64,000 bases of DNA, taken from the NCBI GenBank assembly GCA_002473165.1, contig DKSD01000088.1:4175-68174 (forward strand), in the 5' to 3' direction. The notes beneath the pieces are model-generated. The model did not search any database, was not told where the DNA came from, and was given only the letters and a program-made list of their open reading frames with translations. The DNA is from Succinatimonas sp. UBA7265. Its GTDB lineage: Bacteria; Pseudomonadota; Gammaproteobacteria; Enterobacterales; Succinivibrionaceae. Both the position numbers and the translations under genes were made by a program. Shown one piece after another: positions 1 through 8,369 of this stretch; the stretch's first letter is position 1; each line of letters begins with the position of its first letter.

Positions 1-47
1 TCAGGTCCGCAGTGCAGTCCGGATGATGAGGTGCTGAGGTGTTCCAT
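1..47 (-). CDS. Possible 5' end of a divergent gene cut by the window edge
   Basis: An ATG at 47 on the minus strand opens a frame (MEHLSTSSSGLHCGP) that runs off the window. A GGAG stands 7 nt upstream of it. HxlR regulators are often divergent from a gene they control, and the neighbour at 203 is an HxlR regulator, so a target gene here is plausible. Only 15 codons are visible, so no product can be named. Confidence 0.35.
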   Translation of the reverse strand, partial: MEHLSTSSSGLHCGP

Positions 48-136
48 GGTAAAGCTCCGTATGTTCTTGCTTGCCTTTGCGATGATTAGAAGTTAAGGTT
101 TATATGTAAAGATTACAAGTACTGTTATTTATGATA

Positions 137-155
137 TATACTATCATTTAGTATA
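137..155. promoter_or_regulatory. Palindromic operator candidate between HxlR gene and divergent frame
   Basis: The inverted repeat TATACTA-N5-TAGTATA lies in an AT-rich patch (about 61-190) between the HxlR gene and the frame leaving the left edge. HxlR-family dimers bind short AT-rich palindromes in such positions, so autoregulation plus control of the divergent gene is inferred. Confidence 0.45.
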
Positions 156-202
156 GTTATATTGATAAATAAAAGAAAATATTTGGCGCGAATAATTATC
201 AG

Positions 203-565
203 ATGACAGATCAGCTTTCAGATTTTCACTGCGAGGGCGGGATCGGCGAGACAGGCTTTGCCTACACGATGTCGCTGATCTCAGGAAAATACACGCTGCA
301 CGTGCTCTACTGCCTGCTTGAAAACGGGGTGGTGCGCTTTAACGAGATGAAGCGTTATTTAGGCGGGATCACATTCCGCACGCTAAGCTCCACGCTCAAG
401 ACTTTAGAGGGCGAAGGCCTGGTGGCGCGGCATGAGTATCCGCAGATCCCGCCGCGGGTCGAGTACTCGCTCACGCCCCGGGGCAGATCGCTTGAGCCCG
501 TGCTCATGGCGCTGTGCCAGTGGGGCAAAGCCCACCGCGATGATCAGGGAGGGGAGCGGCCTTAA
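203..565 (+). CDS. HxlR family winged-helix transcriptional regulator
   Basis: This 120-residue protein has the HxlR pattern: a Cys near the N-terminus (position 10, FHCEGG), a Gly-Lys start of the winged helix (SGKYTLHVLYCLL, about 27-39), an RFNEMKRYLGGIT recognition region, a turn ending LEGEGLVARHEY, and the closing VEYSLTPRGRSLEPVL. Such dimers often sense redox or electrophile stress through the N-terminal Cys and control a neighbouring oxidoreductase or transporter gene; the trigger here is unknown. No clear Shine-Dalgarno precedes the ATG. It converges on the helicase gene with only 5 nt between the two stop codons. An AT-rich palindrome at 137-155 is its likely operator. Confidence 0.88.
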   Translation: MTDQLSDFHCEGGIGETGFAYTMSLISGKYTLHVLYCLLENGVVRFNEMKRYLGGITFRTLSSTLKTLEGEGLVARHEYPQIPPRVEYSLTPRGRSLEPVLMALCQWGKAHRDDQGGERP

Positions 566-570
566 GGCGC

Positions 571-2802
571 TCACAGCTCTTTTGACAGGGCTTTAAAGCA
601 CTCAAGCGCCCCTTTGACGTCCAAAGCGCTCCAGGCGTAGCTCAGGCACTTTAAAGGCCTTGAGATGTAATCGTCGTGCTTGTCGACATCGAGGGTGCGG
701 ATCTTTGAGAGCAGATCGGCTCCGTCGATGAGGCCGTCTTTTAAGATCTCGCCCACGGCCGCCCTGAGGCTGTCGCGGGAGGTGAAGATGAGCTCGATGT
801 GCGAGTGGCGCTGCGTGCACTTCACGTTCTTGCGGCGCAGCATCAGGATCATGGTGCGCAGGATGCGATCGCCGCGCCAAGGGTAGATCTCAAGGCCTGA
901 GGGGGAGTCGGCGAGCATGCGGTGCTCCAGGTCAAAGCTCTTGAAAGCCATCAGCCCGCGCACGAAGTTCAAATGCGCCGTTTTGTTTAAAAACTCCGGC
1001 ACCTCGCCTTTTACATAAAGGCGGAACATCTCTTTGCGGATCTCATCGTGGATCTGCCCGGAGGTGCCGCTGACGTTCAGCGGCGCAGCGTCATGCAGCC
1101 AGGGCTTGACGCCGATGATCTTCGAGGCGCGGTTGACGAACACGGCTTTCCAGCCGCGCCCGGCAAAGAGAAAAGTCAGCCCGGTCTGAGGCTCCTCGGT
1201 CATGGGCACGGAGCCGATGACACGGCCGTCGTGCTCTATGGTGTACTCGTCAGGCGTGTAGAAGGCCGAGTAGAAGCTCCAGTCCGAAACCAGCTCTTCG
1301 CCGTCAAGGCCCAAAGTGAGCGTGCCGTCGTTGAGCTGGGTGATGAGATCGCGCGAGGCCAGATCGCGGAGGAACTGCGCGTAGATGCGCTGAGTGCACA
1401 GCAGGAACGGCCCGGTGCGGCAGAGCAGATCGTAGAGGTTCTTCGCGGTCACGGAGCCGAAGGAGGCGATGACCGAGAGCGTCTGCTGCAGCAGCGTGGA
1501 GAACGCGTATTCGTGCTCCAGCGGCGGCTCGTACCAGTGCTTTAGCAGCAAATTCACCATGGCGGCGGTGAGGAACGTGTCCTCGCACAGCGAGTCGGAC
1601 GTCGGCGCGGCGCTGGATCCTGAGTAGCGCTCGGGGATGAACAGGCGCAGCACCGCCAGATGATCGCGTCTGCCCGAGCGCCCCAGGCGCTGGCGTAGCG
1701 AGGCCACGGACAGCGGCGGCTCGACCTGGGCGATGGAGCGGACATCGGAGATGTCTATGCCCAGCTCCAGCGTGGCCGTGCAGATGGCGTTCGTGGGCAC
1801 GCGCCCTTCGATGAGGCGGTGTTCAAGGCTCTCGCGCAGCTCTTTGGAGAGCGAGCCGTGGTGCGGGAAGAACTCGTTGGGCACGAAATTGCGCTCAGAG
1901 AGCTTTTGCAGTTCGGTGGCCAGTGTCTCCGTGCAATAGCGCGAGTTGCAGAACACCAGGTTCGTGGTGTTGCGCAGCAGCCTGAAGATGTCTTTGGCGA
2001 TGTCCGTGAAATACCCGGGCAGTTCGTCCTCGCGGACACGCGCTCCGCGGCCGCGCGGCTCCTCGCTTTTGGCAGGCGGCGTCCAGTCATAGCCGCGCAG
2101 CTGCACGGCCAGGCGATCGGCCCCGGAGGCCTTGGCGGTGATGATCTGGCATTTGAGACCGCCGCGGGGGCGCAGGTAGGGCGTCACGGCCGCGCTGTCG
2201 GAGAACGTGGCCGAGAGCGCGATGCGCGGGACGAGCCTGCCGCAGAGGTTCTCGATGCGGTGCAGCTGCGACTGCAGCTGGTAGCCGCGCTGCGTGCCCA
2301 TGAAGGCGTGGAACTCGTCGATGATGATGTATTTAAGCCCCGCGCAGGCCTCTGCCAGCCAGGCGCGGCGGTTTATGAGCATGGATTCGAGCGATTCAGG
2401 CGTCGTGAGGATCACGCCGTCGGGGGAGCGCAGCAGCCGCTCCTTTTTGCCCGAGGAGATGTCACCGTGCCAGGGCGTCACGGCGATCCCCAGATCCTGC
2501 GCCATCTCGGCGATGCGGCGGTACTGATCGTTTATGAGGGCCTTAAGCGGGCTGATGTAGAGAATGCGCAGCCCGCTGCGGCGGTTTTTCCCGCAGACGG
2601 CGGACAGGGCGGGGAGGAAAGCGGCCTCGGTTTTACCGGAGGCCGTGGAGGCGGAGATGATGACGTCGTCGCGGCACTCGAGCACCGGGCGCACGGCCGC
2701 CTTCTGCACCGGGAGCAGATCTTCCCAGCCCTTGCGGAACACCCAGCGCTGCAGCGCCGGATCTAAAAGGCTGAATTCAGTGGCCGCGCGCTGAGTTTCC
2801 AT
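571..2802 (-). CDS. Lhr-like SF2 DEAD/DEAH helicase (BrxHI-like)
   Basis: This 743-residue superfamily 2 helicase has Walker A ASTASGKT at 51-58, motif II DEFH at 162-165, motif III SAT at 197-199 and motif VI QRLGRSGRR at 371-379. A long C-terminal region (about 400-743) has no motif I recognise. The DEFH box, QRLGRSGRR motif and length point to the Lhr-like class that includes BREX-associated BrxHI and the helicases found beside DUF2791 ATPases. Its ATG overlaps the TGA of the upstream ATPase gene by one base (TGATG), so the two are translationally coupled and probably act as one machine. No methylase, PglZ or TerB gene is nearby. A role in phage defence or DNA processing is inferred only. 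Confidence 0.8.
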   Translation of the reverse strand: METQRAATEFSLLDPALQRWVFRKGWEDLLPVQKAAVRPVLECRDDVIISASTASGKTEAAFLPALSAVCGKNRRSGLRILYISPLKALINDQYRRIAEMAQDLGIAVTPWHGDISSGKKERLLRSPDGVILTTPESLESMLINRRAWLAEACAGLKYIIIDEFHAFMGTQRGYQLQSQLHRIENLCGRLVPRIALSATFSDSAAVTPYLRPRGGLKCQIITAKASGADRLAVQLRGYDWTPPAKSEEPRGRGARVREDELPGYFTDIAKDIFRLLRNTTNLVFCNSRYCTETLATELQKLSERNFVPNEFFPHHGSLSKELRESLEHRLIEGRVPTNAICTATLELGIDISDVRSIAQVEPPLSVASLRQRLGRSGRRDHLAVLRLFIPERYSGSSAAPTSDSLCEDTFLTAAMVNLLLKHWYEPPLEHEYAFSTLLQQTLSVIASFGSVTAKNLYDLLCRTGPFLLCTQRIYAQFLRDLASRDLITQLNDGTLTLGLDGEELVSDWSFYSAFYTPDEYTIEHDGRVIGSVPMTEEPQTGLTFLFAGRGWKAVFVNRASKIIGVKPWLHDAAPLNVSGTSGQIHDEIRKEMFRLYVKGEVPEFLNKTAHLNFVRGLMAFKSFDLEHRMLADSPSGLEIYPWRGDRILRTMILMLRRKNVKCTQRHSHIELIFTSRDSLRAAVGEILKDGLIDGADLLSKIRTLDVDKHDDYISRPLKCLSYAWSALDVKGALECFKALSKEL

Positions 2803-4160
2803 CAGAGCGTGAACGTCGTCAGATCGTCATCCCCGTCCTCAGGCTTTGCAGCCGGGGCGGTGTCTGGCGCAGCATCCGGGGCCTGCTGCGGCTCGACGGT
2901 CACGAGGCTCTCGCCGCCTGCCTGCTCCTGATCTATGGCCAGCCCGCCGATGAGCGATTCCCACTTGAGTTCGGGGTTTTGCTCGAGCACGGAGAGCAGA
3001 TCGGTGAAGGCCTTGATGGTATTGCGCGGCGTGCGGAAATAGGCGTCGCCGATCTTTTGCGAGCAGTGCTGCAAGAAAGCCGTGAGCGCCTCGTCGGGCA
3101 CGAGGTATTTGTCAGGATCGCCTGAGGCGAACACGTTGCGGATATTGCACAGCAGCACAAAGATCTCCTCGGGCGAGAGGTTCTTGAGCAGCAGCACCGG
3201 GCTGTGGTAGTCGACGACGCCGGCTATCTGGGCGAAAGTGTTTTCGGCAAGGCGCGAGTGCAGGGCCTCATAGCTGTACAGGCCCTTGCGCTGATCGGCC
3301 AGAAATTCCGGCGTGCCGCCCATGAGGAAGCCCAGGTGCTCGGCGCTTCCTTGCAGGCAGTCGTTTAAGATCCTCAGGATCTGCTCATAGTTGGCCGAGC
3401 GCGCGGCGCGGGAGGGCAGCTTGTAGATGTTGACCATCTCATCGAGGTTGACGAGCAGCCCTTTGTAGCCTGCCAGGCACACGAAGCGCGAGAGCAGCTT
3501 TAAATGATCGTAGACGTTGCCGTCATCGACGATAGCGCGCACGCCCAGCTCGCGGCGGGCGTCGGTGCGCGTGGCGTATTCGCCGCGCAGATAGCGCACG
3601 GCGGCGTTCTTTAAGGCGTCGTTGTCGTCGCTGTAGCCGCGCCAGTATTTGGCCACGGCCTCGGCGAAGTCATAGCCGTCGACGAGCTCGGAGAGCGAGT
3701 TGAGGCTCTCGTGGATGACAGCCTCGACATCGCGCCCGGAGGCGTCGGCCGCGCGGCGCTGCTCCGTGATGAATTTTTCGACGAGCGGCACCATGGCGTT
3801 GCCTTCGGGATGGGCGCGGGTGGCTAGGTTGCGCGTCAGCTCTTTGTACAGGGCGCGCGCCTGGCCGGACGAGGCGTAAAGGCGACGGTCCGGGGCGAGA
3901 TCGGCTGAGAGCACCACCATGTTCTTTTGCAGGGCGATGTAGCGGATGAGCTGGAGGAAGAAGCTTTTGCCGGCGCCGAAATCGCCGATGATGAGGCGGA
4001 AGGCGCTGCCGCCCTGGCAGATGCCGTCGAGATCTTCTATGAGCGCTTTGACCTCGTTGACCCTGCCGACCTGAATGTGCTCAAGCCCGACTCGCGGAGT
4101 CACGCCGGCGCGCAGCGACTGGATGATGGCATTGCGCTCGCGGGGTCTGATGGCAGTCAT
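2802..4160 (-). CDS. DUF2791 / BREX-type P-loop ATP-binding protein (BrxD-like)
   Basis: This 452-residue P-loop ATPase has Walker A GDFGAGKS at 59-66 and a Walker B-like LLVNLDEM at 235-242. The opening (RNAIIQSLRAGVTPRVGLEHIQVGR) and overall layout match the DUF2791 family, called the BREX system ATP-binding domain and found as BrxD in BREX loci and in some Ter-linked operons. The last 50 residues are acidic and Pro/Ala-rich, so probably disordered. It is the first gene of a two-gene operon with the Lhr-like helicase. The rest of a BREX locus is missing in this window. Its ATG is preceded by GGAG (minus strand, about 4166-4169). Partnership with the helicase is well supported; the biological role is not. 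Confidence 0.78.
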   Translation of the reverse strand: MTAIRPRERNAIIQSLRAGVTPRVGLEHIQVGRVNEVKALIEDLDGICQGGSAFRLIIGDFGAGKSFFLQLIRYIALQKNMVVLSADLAPDRRLYASSGQARALYKELTRNLATRAHPEGNAMVPLVEKFITEQRRAADASGRDVEAVIHESLNSLSELVDGYDFAEAVAKYWRGYSDDNDALKNAAVRYLRGEYATRTDARRELGVRAIVDDGNVYDHLKLLSRFVCLAGYKGLLVNLDEMVNIYKLPSRAARSANYEQILRILNDCLQGSAEHLGFLMGGTPEFLADQRKGLYSYEALHSRLAENTFAQIAGVVDYHSPVLLLKNLSPEEIFVLLCNIRNVFASGDPDKYLVPDEALTAFLQHCSQKIGDAYFRTPRNTIKAFTDLLSVLEQNPELKWESLIGGLAIDQEQAGGESLVTVEPQQAPDAAPDTAPAAKPEDGDDDLTTFTL

Positions 4161-4243
4161 GGTGATCTCCTGATTTATCTCAGATTTTAAAAAAAATTTG
4201 CCAGTTGAAAATTATAGCGCGCTTTTCACTCCCAAATCGCTCC

Positions 4244-5131
4244 TTAACGCCTGACAGCGGTGATGAGCGCCCAGTCCCCGCGCGAGGACACATTGCCTAT
4301 CTCAAAATCCCGCTCATAGGCTTTGCACACCTCCTGCGCCTGATCTTTGAGCACGCCTGAGAGCGCCAGGCGTCCGCCTTTGGCCGTGAGCCGGGCAATT
4401 TCCGGCTCAAGCTCTGCAAGCGGGCCGGCGAGGATATTGGCGACGGTCACGTCCGCAGGTTCAAGCTGCGCAGAAGCCTCGCCTAAATACAGCGTGAATT
4501 TGCCCTTGAGGCCGTTGCGCTCGGCGTTTTCCTCTGAGGCGATGATCGCCTGCTCGTCTATGTCAACTCCTGAGGCTTTGGCGGCTCCCAGCTTTAACGC
4601 GGCTATGCCCAGGATGCCTGAGCCGCAGCCGTAGTCGACCACCTTTTTGTCCGTGAGATCAAGCGAGTCGAGGAAATTGAGGCACAGCCAGGTCGTCGGA
4701 TGCGTGCCGGTGCCGAAGGCCAGGCCGGGATCGAGCATGACGACGACAGAGCCCGGCTCGCCGACGTGCAGCCATGACGGGCAGATCCACAGCCTGCGGC
4801 CGCATTTTATGGGCTTGAACTGATCCATCCAGGCGCGGATCCAGTTTTTGTCCTCAAGCGAAACGGCGGCCATGGGGATGTGATCGCCCAAAATCGCGCG
4901 CAGCGCGCTGAGGATGGGCTCAGGATCCGTGCCCTGGGCGAACAGCCCGGTGACGACGACATGCGGCCACAGGCGCCGCTCGCCCGGGCGCGGCTCGAGG
5001 ATCGGGCTGTCCTCGGCGTCCTCAAATGTCACGCTGAGCGCGCCTAACTGCTCTAAAAGATCGGCTGCAGTGTCAGAGAGGTTCTTGTCCGTGCGCAGCT
5101 TGATCTGCGTCCATGTGTCGTTCGCGGCCAT
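4244..5131 (-). CDS. prmA: Ribosomal protein L11 methyltransferase PrmA
   Basis: PrmA uses S-adenosylmethionine to trimethylate lysines and the N-terminus of ribosomal protein L11. The 295-residue protein has the family core DPGLAFGTGTHPTT (about 134-147) and the SAM-binding VVDYGCGSGILG (about 164-175). I chose the ATG at 5131 (MAANDTWTQIK): GAAAGGAG lies 9 nt upstream and the length fits the family, whereas a longer frame to 5248 adds an unrelated Arg/Pro-rich tail. The 3' end of the upstream membrane-protein gene overlaps it by 59 nt, so the two are probably one transcript. Confidence 0.95.
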   Translation of the reverse strand: MAANDTWTQIKLRTDKNLSDTAADLLEQLGALSVTFEDAEDSPILEPRPGERRLWPHVVVTGLFAQGTDPEPILSALRAILGDHIPMAAVSLEDKNWIRAWMDQFKPIKCGRRLWICPSWLHVGEPGSVVVMLDPGLAFGTGTHPTTWLCLNFLDSLDLTDKKVVDYGCGSGILGIAALKLGAAKASGVDIDEQAIIASEENAERNGLKGKFTLYLGEASAQLEPADVTVANILAGPLAELEPEIARLTAKGGRLALSGVLKDQAQEVCKAYERDFEIGNVSSRGDWALITAVRR

Positions 5132-6563
5132 TGCGGTTAGCTCCTTTCGTGCGCTGGTGTTTTTGGATGAGGAAATCCCGGATGGAGAAATCCTGGGTGC
5201 CCTGCGGGGCGGCAGCCGCCGCCCCGCTTTGGGCGATGAGGTTTTCAAGGCGCAGCGCCACCACCGAGCAGTTCTCGCCCAAATCGCAGACGATGAAACC
5301 GCGGCGGCGCTCCAGGCGCGGCCTGCGCCTTAGGACCGGGGCGATCGCCTCGAGCGACACAGCCTCGAGGCTTAAAGGCTCGAGCATGAGCTCGCGGCCC
5401 TGGCGGTTGACGCGCACGAGGTTTGACAGCCCTCCGCAGGCGCGCAGCACCGTAAGCGCGATGAGATCGGGACTGCTGCGCGGCGTGATGGCAAAGCCGC
5501 GGTCTTTGGCGCGGCGCTGGCGCTGCAGCATGGCGGCGCGGCGGGTGCGGACGAACTGGAGCGCCGTCAGGAGCAGCGGGGGGATGAGCGCCGCGCCGGC
5601 GATGCACAGGCGATCGCCTGCATCGAGCAAAAAGAGGTTGACGGGCAGAAGCTGCAGATCAGGCTGGTAGAGCAGGAAGAAGTTCGTGAGGGTGTCGCAC
5701 TGGGCAAACAGCGCCATGGCGTAGTTTAAGAGCGATGAGATCATCAGCAGCACGAACACGCCCGGGAAGAACAGCAGCACGATCGCCAGTTCCACGGACA
5801 CGCAGCTGCCGATGTGCGACGTGAGCGCGGCCATGAAGCCCAAAATGACGAGGAACAGCCGCTTCCCGCCCCGGCGGAACACTGCGGCGGCCAAAAGCAG
5901 CGCCGGCAGCGACACGAGATCGGTAAGCGCCACGGCGCCGGGGACGCACATCAGGTGGAGATCCGGATACTGCAGCGACTGCACGGAGCTGATGATCCCG
6001 GGCATCCCCATGGTCTGCATGAGGGCAAAGCAGGGCACGACGGCCGCAGCGAGCACCGTGTTGACAAAGCCTGAGGCGAACGTGAGGCTGATGAAATCGC
6101 GCAGCGCCGTGAGCATGGTCTGCAGCAAATGGCTTACCATCAGAGGCAGCAGCAGCGCGAAGAACATCTGCGGCAGCAGCCCTGGGCCGCTGCGGCCGCG
6201 CCCTCTGTCCCCGGGCAGGAAGACCAGGGCCGCCGAGAGCGAGGAGAGCATGCTGGCCGTGTGGCAGTAAAAAAAGCGGCTGTCAGAGCGCAGATCGGCA
6301 AAAGTGAGCAGCGCGAAGGCCGTGAGCACGCAAAAAAGCTGGATAAAGCGTCTGGAGGCGGGGATCAAAAGCGCGGCAAACAGGCAGAAAAACGCTGAAA
6401 AACATATGCCTGCTATATTTAACAGCACCGGCCGCGCCGCGTCTGAAAAATACTGGGGGATGCGGGGATCGAGCGCGGAGGAGAAAAGCGCCAGGCACAA
6501 AAGGGGCAGCAGCAGCATCAGGCTGCGCCGTTCAAAGCCTGCAAGCGAGTATCCGGATGTCAT
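5073..6563 (-). CDS. PTS EIIBC-like polytopic membrane protein, degenerate
   Basis: From the ATG at 6563 (MTSGYSLAGFERRS, GGGGGTAAG just upstream) this is a membrane protein of about 496 residues with some ten hydrophobic segments. Its middle resembles a PTS EIIC sugar permease of the glucose superfamily. After a basic linker, the C-terminal stretch starting ALTVLRACGGLSNLVRVNR resembles an EIIB domain, but the phosphorylated Cys of EIIB (in the usual D-x-C-x-T-R-L motif) is absent and the EIIC substrate motif GITEPIEF is replaced by SHIGSCVS. So it is probably not a working PTS permease. It overlaps prmA by 59 nt and is divergent from recJ. A sugar sensor or an unrelated transporter are alternatives. 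Confidence 0.5.
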   Translation of the reverse strand: MTSGYSLAGFERRSLMLLLPLLCLALFSSALDPRIPQYFSDAARPVLLNIAGICFSAFFCLFAALLIPASRRFIQLFCVLTAFALLTFADLRSDSRFFYCHTASMLSSLSAALVFLPGDRGRGRSGPGLLPQMFFALLLPLMVSHLLQTMLTALRDFISLTFASGFVNTVLAAAVVPCFALMQTMGMPGIISSVQSLQYPDLHLMCVPGAVALTDLVSLPALLLAAAVFRRGGKRLFLVILGFMAALTSHIGSCVSVELAIVLLFFPGVFVLLMISSLLNYAMALFAQCDTLTNFFLLYQPDLQLLPVNLFLLDAGDRLCIAGAALIPPLLLTALQFVRTRRAAMLQRQRRAKDRGFAITPRSSPDLIALTVLRACGGLSNLVRVNRQGRELMLEPLSLEAVSLEAIAPVLRRRPRLERRRGFIVCDLGENCSVVALRLENLIAQSGAAAAAPQGTQDFSIRDFLIQKHQRTKGANRNGRERHMDADQAAHGQEPL

Positions 6564-6661
6564 TGCCTTACCCCCAGGCGTGATTTTACCAAAAGCGCGC
6601 CTTTGCGCCTGAGCGCGCTCAGGCGCGGTCTTTGCTATCATGGGGCGCCGGAGGGATTTAA

Positions 6662-8368
6662 GTGAAGATTGCAAGGCGGGCGCACGCCGATGACGCGGCG
6701 CTCAAAGACATAGACGACGCCCTGATAAGGCAGATCCTGGCAAGCCGCGGGATCAAAAGCGCTCAAGACGCCGGGTGCGATCTCGCGGGCCTGGCGCACT
6801 ACCGCACCTTGCCTGATATAGAAAAGGCCGCATCCGCTGTGGCCGATGCCGTCTCAGGCGGCGTGAAGATCCTGGTGTTTGGCGACTATGATGTCGACGG
6901 CATGACCGGGGCGGCTTTGGGCGTGCGCGCGCTCAGGGCGCTGGGCTGCGCGGCGGATCAGGTAAGCTGCCGCGTGCCCTCGCGCTATGAAGGGGGCTAC
7001 GGGCTCTCGCCTGATGAAGTCGCCGCCGCCGCCGCTCAGGGCGTCGGACTCATCCTCACCGTCGACAACGGCATCAGCTGCCATGAGGCCGCCGAAAAAG
7101 CCGCAGGGATCGGGATAAAACTGGTCATCACCGATCACCACGAGTGCGGCGCGCAGCTGCCCAAAGCGCTGGCTGTCGTCGATCCCAAGCGCCCTGACAG
7201 TGCTTTCCCCTCCCGCGCCCTGTGCGGGGCCGGCGTGCTGTTTTATGTCTTAAGCGCCGTGCGCGCCTGCCTCGATGAACGAGGCTTTTACCACAGCCGC
7301 CCGCGCCCGGTCATGGCCGATTTCCTCGGGCTTGTGGCGCTGGGGACCGTAGGCGATGTCGTGCCTTTTGACCCCAACAACCGCCGCCTCGTGGCAGGCG
7401 GGCTCTCACGGCTGCGCCAGGGCCGCGCCGGCGCCGGGATCCGGGCTTTGTGCGCGCGCACCCGCTGCAGCCTCGACACGCTCGATCCCCACGCCATCAG
7501 CTTTGAGCTCTGCCCGCGCCTGAACGCCGCCGGGCGCATCCGCATCGAGGGCAACCCGGCGCTGGAACTGCTGCTTACCGACGATCCGGCAAAAGCCGAG
7601 GAGCTGTCGCAGCGCCTTGATCTGTGCAACCGCCGCCGCGGGGATTTTGAGAAGGTGTTCTTAAAAGAAGCCCTGGAGGACGCGCAGTCCCAGGGCGGCG
7701 GCTCAGGCGGGGCGCTGACGCTCTACCGCCCTGGGTGGCTGTGCGGGATCACCGGGCTCATCGCCGGCAAGGTCAAAGACAGCTGCGGCGTGCCCTGCTT
7801 TGTGTTCTCGCGCCAAAACGGCGCGCTGCGCGGCTCGGCGCGCTCCGTGCTGGGCGTGCCTTTGGGCGAGATCTTAAAGCGCATGGGGCAGGAGCACCCG
7901 GGGCTGCTGTTGGCAGGGGGCGGCCATGCCATGGCCGCCGGCGCGACGATCGCCGAGGAGTCGCTTGAGGAATTCCGCGCCGCTTTTGCAAAATACGCCG
8001 CCGCCTTCAGGCAGGATCCCGAGGAGAGCGTGCTGGAGACGGACGGCGAGCTGCCGCCTGATCATTTCAGTTTGCAGTTTGCCAGGGCGCTTGAAGATCT
8101 GGGCCCGTGGGGCGAGGGGTTCCCCGAGCCGCTGTTTGACGGGAATTTTGAAATCTCAGAGGTGCGCCCCATCCAAAACCGCCATCTGCGCTTTGCCCTG
8201 ACCGGGTCCGACGGGCGCCGGGTGCAGGCGATCCGCTTTCGCGCCCAGGTGCGCGAAAAAGCCCTCACCCCGGGGGTCCGGGTGAGGGCCGTGTACGCGC
8301 TTGAGGTCAACCGCTACCAGGGTACGGAGCGGCTGCAGATGCGCCTTGAGGCCATAGAGCCTCTGTAG
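6662..8368 (+). CDS. recJ: Single-stranded-DNA-specific exonuclease RecJ
   Basis: RecJ is a 5'-3' exonuclease on single-stranded DNA used in recombination and mismatch repair. The 568 residues show the DHH-family metal motifs DYDVDG (75-80), a TVDNG motif (133-137) and DHH (158-160), and a DHHA1 motif GGHAMAAGATI (about 420-430). It starts with GTG at 6662, with GGAGGG at 6650-6655. The divergent membrane-protein gene starts 98 nt away. No missing motif is apparent. Confidence 0.96.
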   Translation: MKIARRAHADDAALKDIDDALIRQILASRGIKSAQDAGCDLAGLAHYRTLPDIEKAASAVADAVSGGVKILVFGDYDVDGMTGAALGVRALRALGCAADQVSCRVPSRYEGGYGLSPDEVAAAAAQGVGLILTVDNGISCHEAAEKAAGIGIKLVITDHHECGAQLPKALAVVDPKRPDSAFPSRALCGAGVLFYVLSAVRACLDERGFYHSRPRPVMADFLGLVALGTVGDVVPFDPNNRRLVAGGLSRLRQGRAGAGIRALCARTRCSLDTLDPHAISFELCPRLNAAGRIRIEGNPALELLLTDDPAKAEELSQRLDLCNRRRGDFEKVFLKEALEDAQSQGGGSGGALTLYRPGWLCGITGLIAGKVKDSCGVPCFVFSRQNGALRGSARSVLGVPLGEILKRMGQEHPGLLLAGGGHAMAAGATIAEESLEEFRAAFAKYAAAFRQDPEESVLETDGELPPDHFSLQFARALEDLGPWGEGFPEPLFDGNFEISEVRPIQNRHLRFALTGSDGRRVQAIRFRAQVREKALTPGVRVRAVYALEVNRYQGTERLQMRLEAIEPL

Positions 8369-8369
8369 C

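Noticed and set aside
1819..2766. 315-codon plus-strand ORF over the helicase gene
   Set aside because: It is an opposite-strand shadow of a strong coding frame, typical in GC-rich DNA, with Arg/Gly/Ala-rich sequence and no family match.
571..4160. Complete BREX system
   Set aside because: Only BrxD-like and BrxHI-like genes are present; no PglX, PglZ or BrxC gene lies nearby.
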